Assembly (NCBI GenBank): GCA_016209725.1
Contig: JACQVO010000011.1
Location: 1 to 6,414 of the forward strand
DNA length: 6,414 bases
Source: Candidatus Methylomirabilota bacterium
Lineage (GTDB): Bacteria; Methylomirabilota; Methylomirabilia; Methylomirabilales; 2-02-FULL-66-22
Direction: 5' to 3'
In this document: positions 5,650 to 6,414 of the stretch, one piece after another
Layout of the letters: each line of letters opens with the position of its first letter
How positions within the stretch are numbered: position 1 is the stretch's first letter
Notes under the pieces: model-generated
Seen by the model: the letters and a program-made list of their open reading frames with translations, nothing else
What the model was told of the DNA's origin: nothing
Database searches by the model: none
Position numbers and translations under genes: made by a program

Positions 5650-6414
5650 ATGACGCCCGTGCGCCTGCAAGGGCTGGTGAAGCGATTCGGCAATCACGCG
5701 GCTGTGGACGGCGTGGACCTGTCGATCTCGCCTGGGGAGTTCTTCACCCTCCTGGGCCCGAGTGGCTGTGGCAAGACGACCCTGTTGCGCACGATCGCTG
5801 GCTTCCACCGCCAGGATGCGGGTCACATCTTCTTCGGAGAGGAGTGCATGGACAGGGTCCCGGCCCACCGGCGCAATACCGGCATGGTTTTCCAGAACTA
5901 CGCCATCTTCCCACACCTCACGGTTTACCAGAACATCGCCTACGGACTGCGCATGAGGAAGGTGAGCGTAGCCGAGGCGCGCAGGCGAATCGAGCAAACC
6001 ATTGCCATGACCCGCCTCAACGGCCTGGAGAACCGAATGCCGAGAGAGTTGTCGGGAGGCCAGCAACAACGGGTCGTGCTGGGCCGCGCCCTGGCCGTCC
6101 AGCCTGCAGTGCTGCTCATGGACGAGCCGCTGTCGAACCTGGATGCCAGCCTGCGGGTCCACCTCCGAAGCGAGATTCGCGCCCTCCAGCGCCAGATCTG
6201 CGTCACCACCATTTACGTGACCCATGACCAGGAAGAGGCACTCACACTCTCGGATCGGGTGGCTGTCATGCGGGACGGGCGGCTGGAGCAGGTGGGGACG
6301 CCCATGGAGATCTACCTCACCCCCGGGAGCCGATTCGTCGCCGGCTTCGTGGGTGGGGGCAACTTCCTCCGGGCCCGGCGGATGCCCCAGGCCGCCGTGG
6401 AAGGCAGCGTAGAA
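5650..6414 (+). CDS. ABC importer ATPase (FbpC/PotA/CysA type), 3' end outside window
   Basis: The visible 255 residues contain a complete nucleotide-binding domain: Walker A G36-PSGCGK-TT44, Q-loop Q82 in MVFQNYAIFPHLTV, signature LSGGQ at 134-138, Walker B VLLMDEP at 154-160 (D158, E159), D-loop SNLD at 162-165 and the switch H192 in VTHDQEEA. After the domain, VGTPMEIYLTPGSRFVAGFVG leads into the C-terminal regulatory (TOBE-type) region, which is cut by the window end; the family usually has 330-370 residues. It powers import of small anions, polyamines or metal-chelates at the inner face of the membrane, most likely for the binding protein encoded 107 bp upstream. An in-frame TGA at 5644-5646 lies two codons before the ATG at 5650, excluding longer starts. 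AAGGAG at 5631-5636 is 13 bases away, rather far, so translation may be weak or start at the GTG at 5659. The permease is expected downstream. Confidence 0.93.
   Translation, partial: MTPVRLQGLVKRFGNHAAVDGVDLSISPGEFFTLLGPSGCGKTTLLRTIAGFHRQDAGHIFFGEECMDRVPAHRRNTGMVFQNYAIFPHLTVYQNIAYGLRMRKVSVAEARRRIEQTIAMTRLNGLENRMPRELSGGQQQRVVLGRALAVQPAVLLMDEPLSNLDASLRVHLRSEIRALQRQICVTTIYVTHDQEEALTLSDRVAVMRDGRLEQVGTPMEIYLTPGSRFVAGFVGGGNFLRARRMPQAAVEGSVE

Noticed and set aside
5464..6225. A 253-residue open frame on the minus strand
   Set aside because: It is antisense to the intact ABC ATPase with all nucleotide-binding motifs; no independent support.

Overview
The window reads as chromosomal DNA from a high-GC, metabolically versatile Gram-negative-type bacterium. 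The evidence is G/C-rich third codon positions in every long gene, a periplasmic-type binding protein with a Sec signal, and a UbiD decarboxylase next to catabolic and uptake genes. This style is familiar from soil and subsurface lineages such as Rokubacteria/Methylomirabilota (NC10) and from Betaproteobacteria. That placement is an impression only; no taxonomic marker gene is present.

Layout. The left part is on the minus strand: a BrnT-like toxin-family gene cut by the window edge (1-237), and upstream of it a full-length UbiD-family prenylated-FMN decarboxylase (282-1727). A gene-poor divergent region follows (1728-2286). It has a candidate minus-strand promoter for ubiD at one end. At the other end lie two adjacent palindromes overlapping a candidate plus-strand promoter.

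The right part is a plus-strand series: a zinc-dependent medium-chain alcohol/polyol dehydrogenase (2287-3324), a ~105-bp composite inverted repeat (3326-3430), a cyclase/kynurenine-formamidase-like metal hydrolase (3473-4141), a broken ABC ATPase that stops right after its Q-loop (4175-4432), a COG1840-type extracellular solute-binding protein (4523-5542), and an intact FbpC/PotA-type ABC ATPase that runs off the window end (5650-6414). No permease gene lies in the window; it is expected downstream.

How the genes may work together (inference): the binding protein and second ATPase are parts of one importer for a small anionic or metal-chelated compound. The dehydrogenase and cyclase-family hydrolase look like catabolic enzymes that could act on what is imported. 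The UbiD gene is divergent and has its own candidate promoter, so it may belong to a separate function (quinone biosynthesis or aromatic-acid decarboxylation).

I see no RNA genes, CRISPR array, intact insertion sequence or phage genes, and no convincing new multi-gene system. The points most worth a second look are the abruptly truncated ATPase, the composite repeat between the dehydrogenase and cyclase genes, the paired palindromes before the dehydrogenase, and the lack of a ferric-binding Tyr-Tyr pair in a protein likely to be auto-annotated as an iron transporter.
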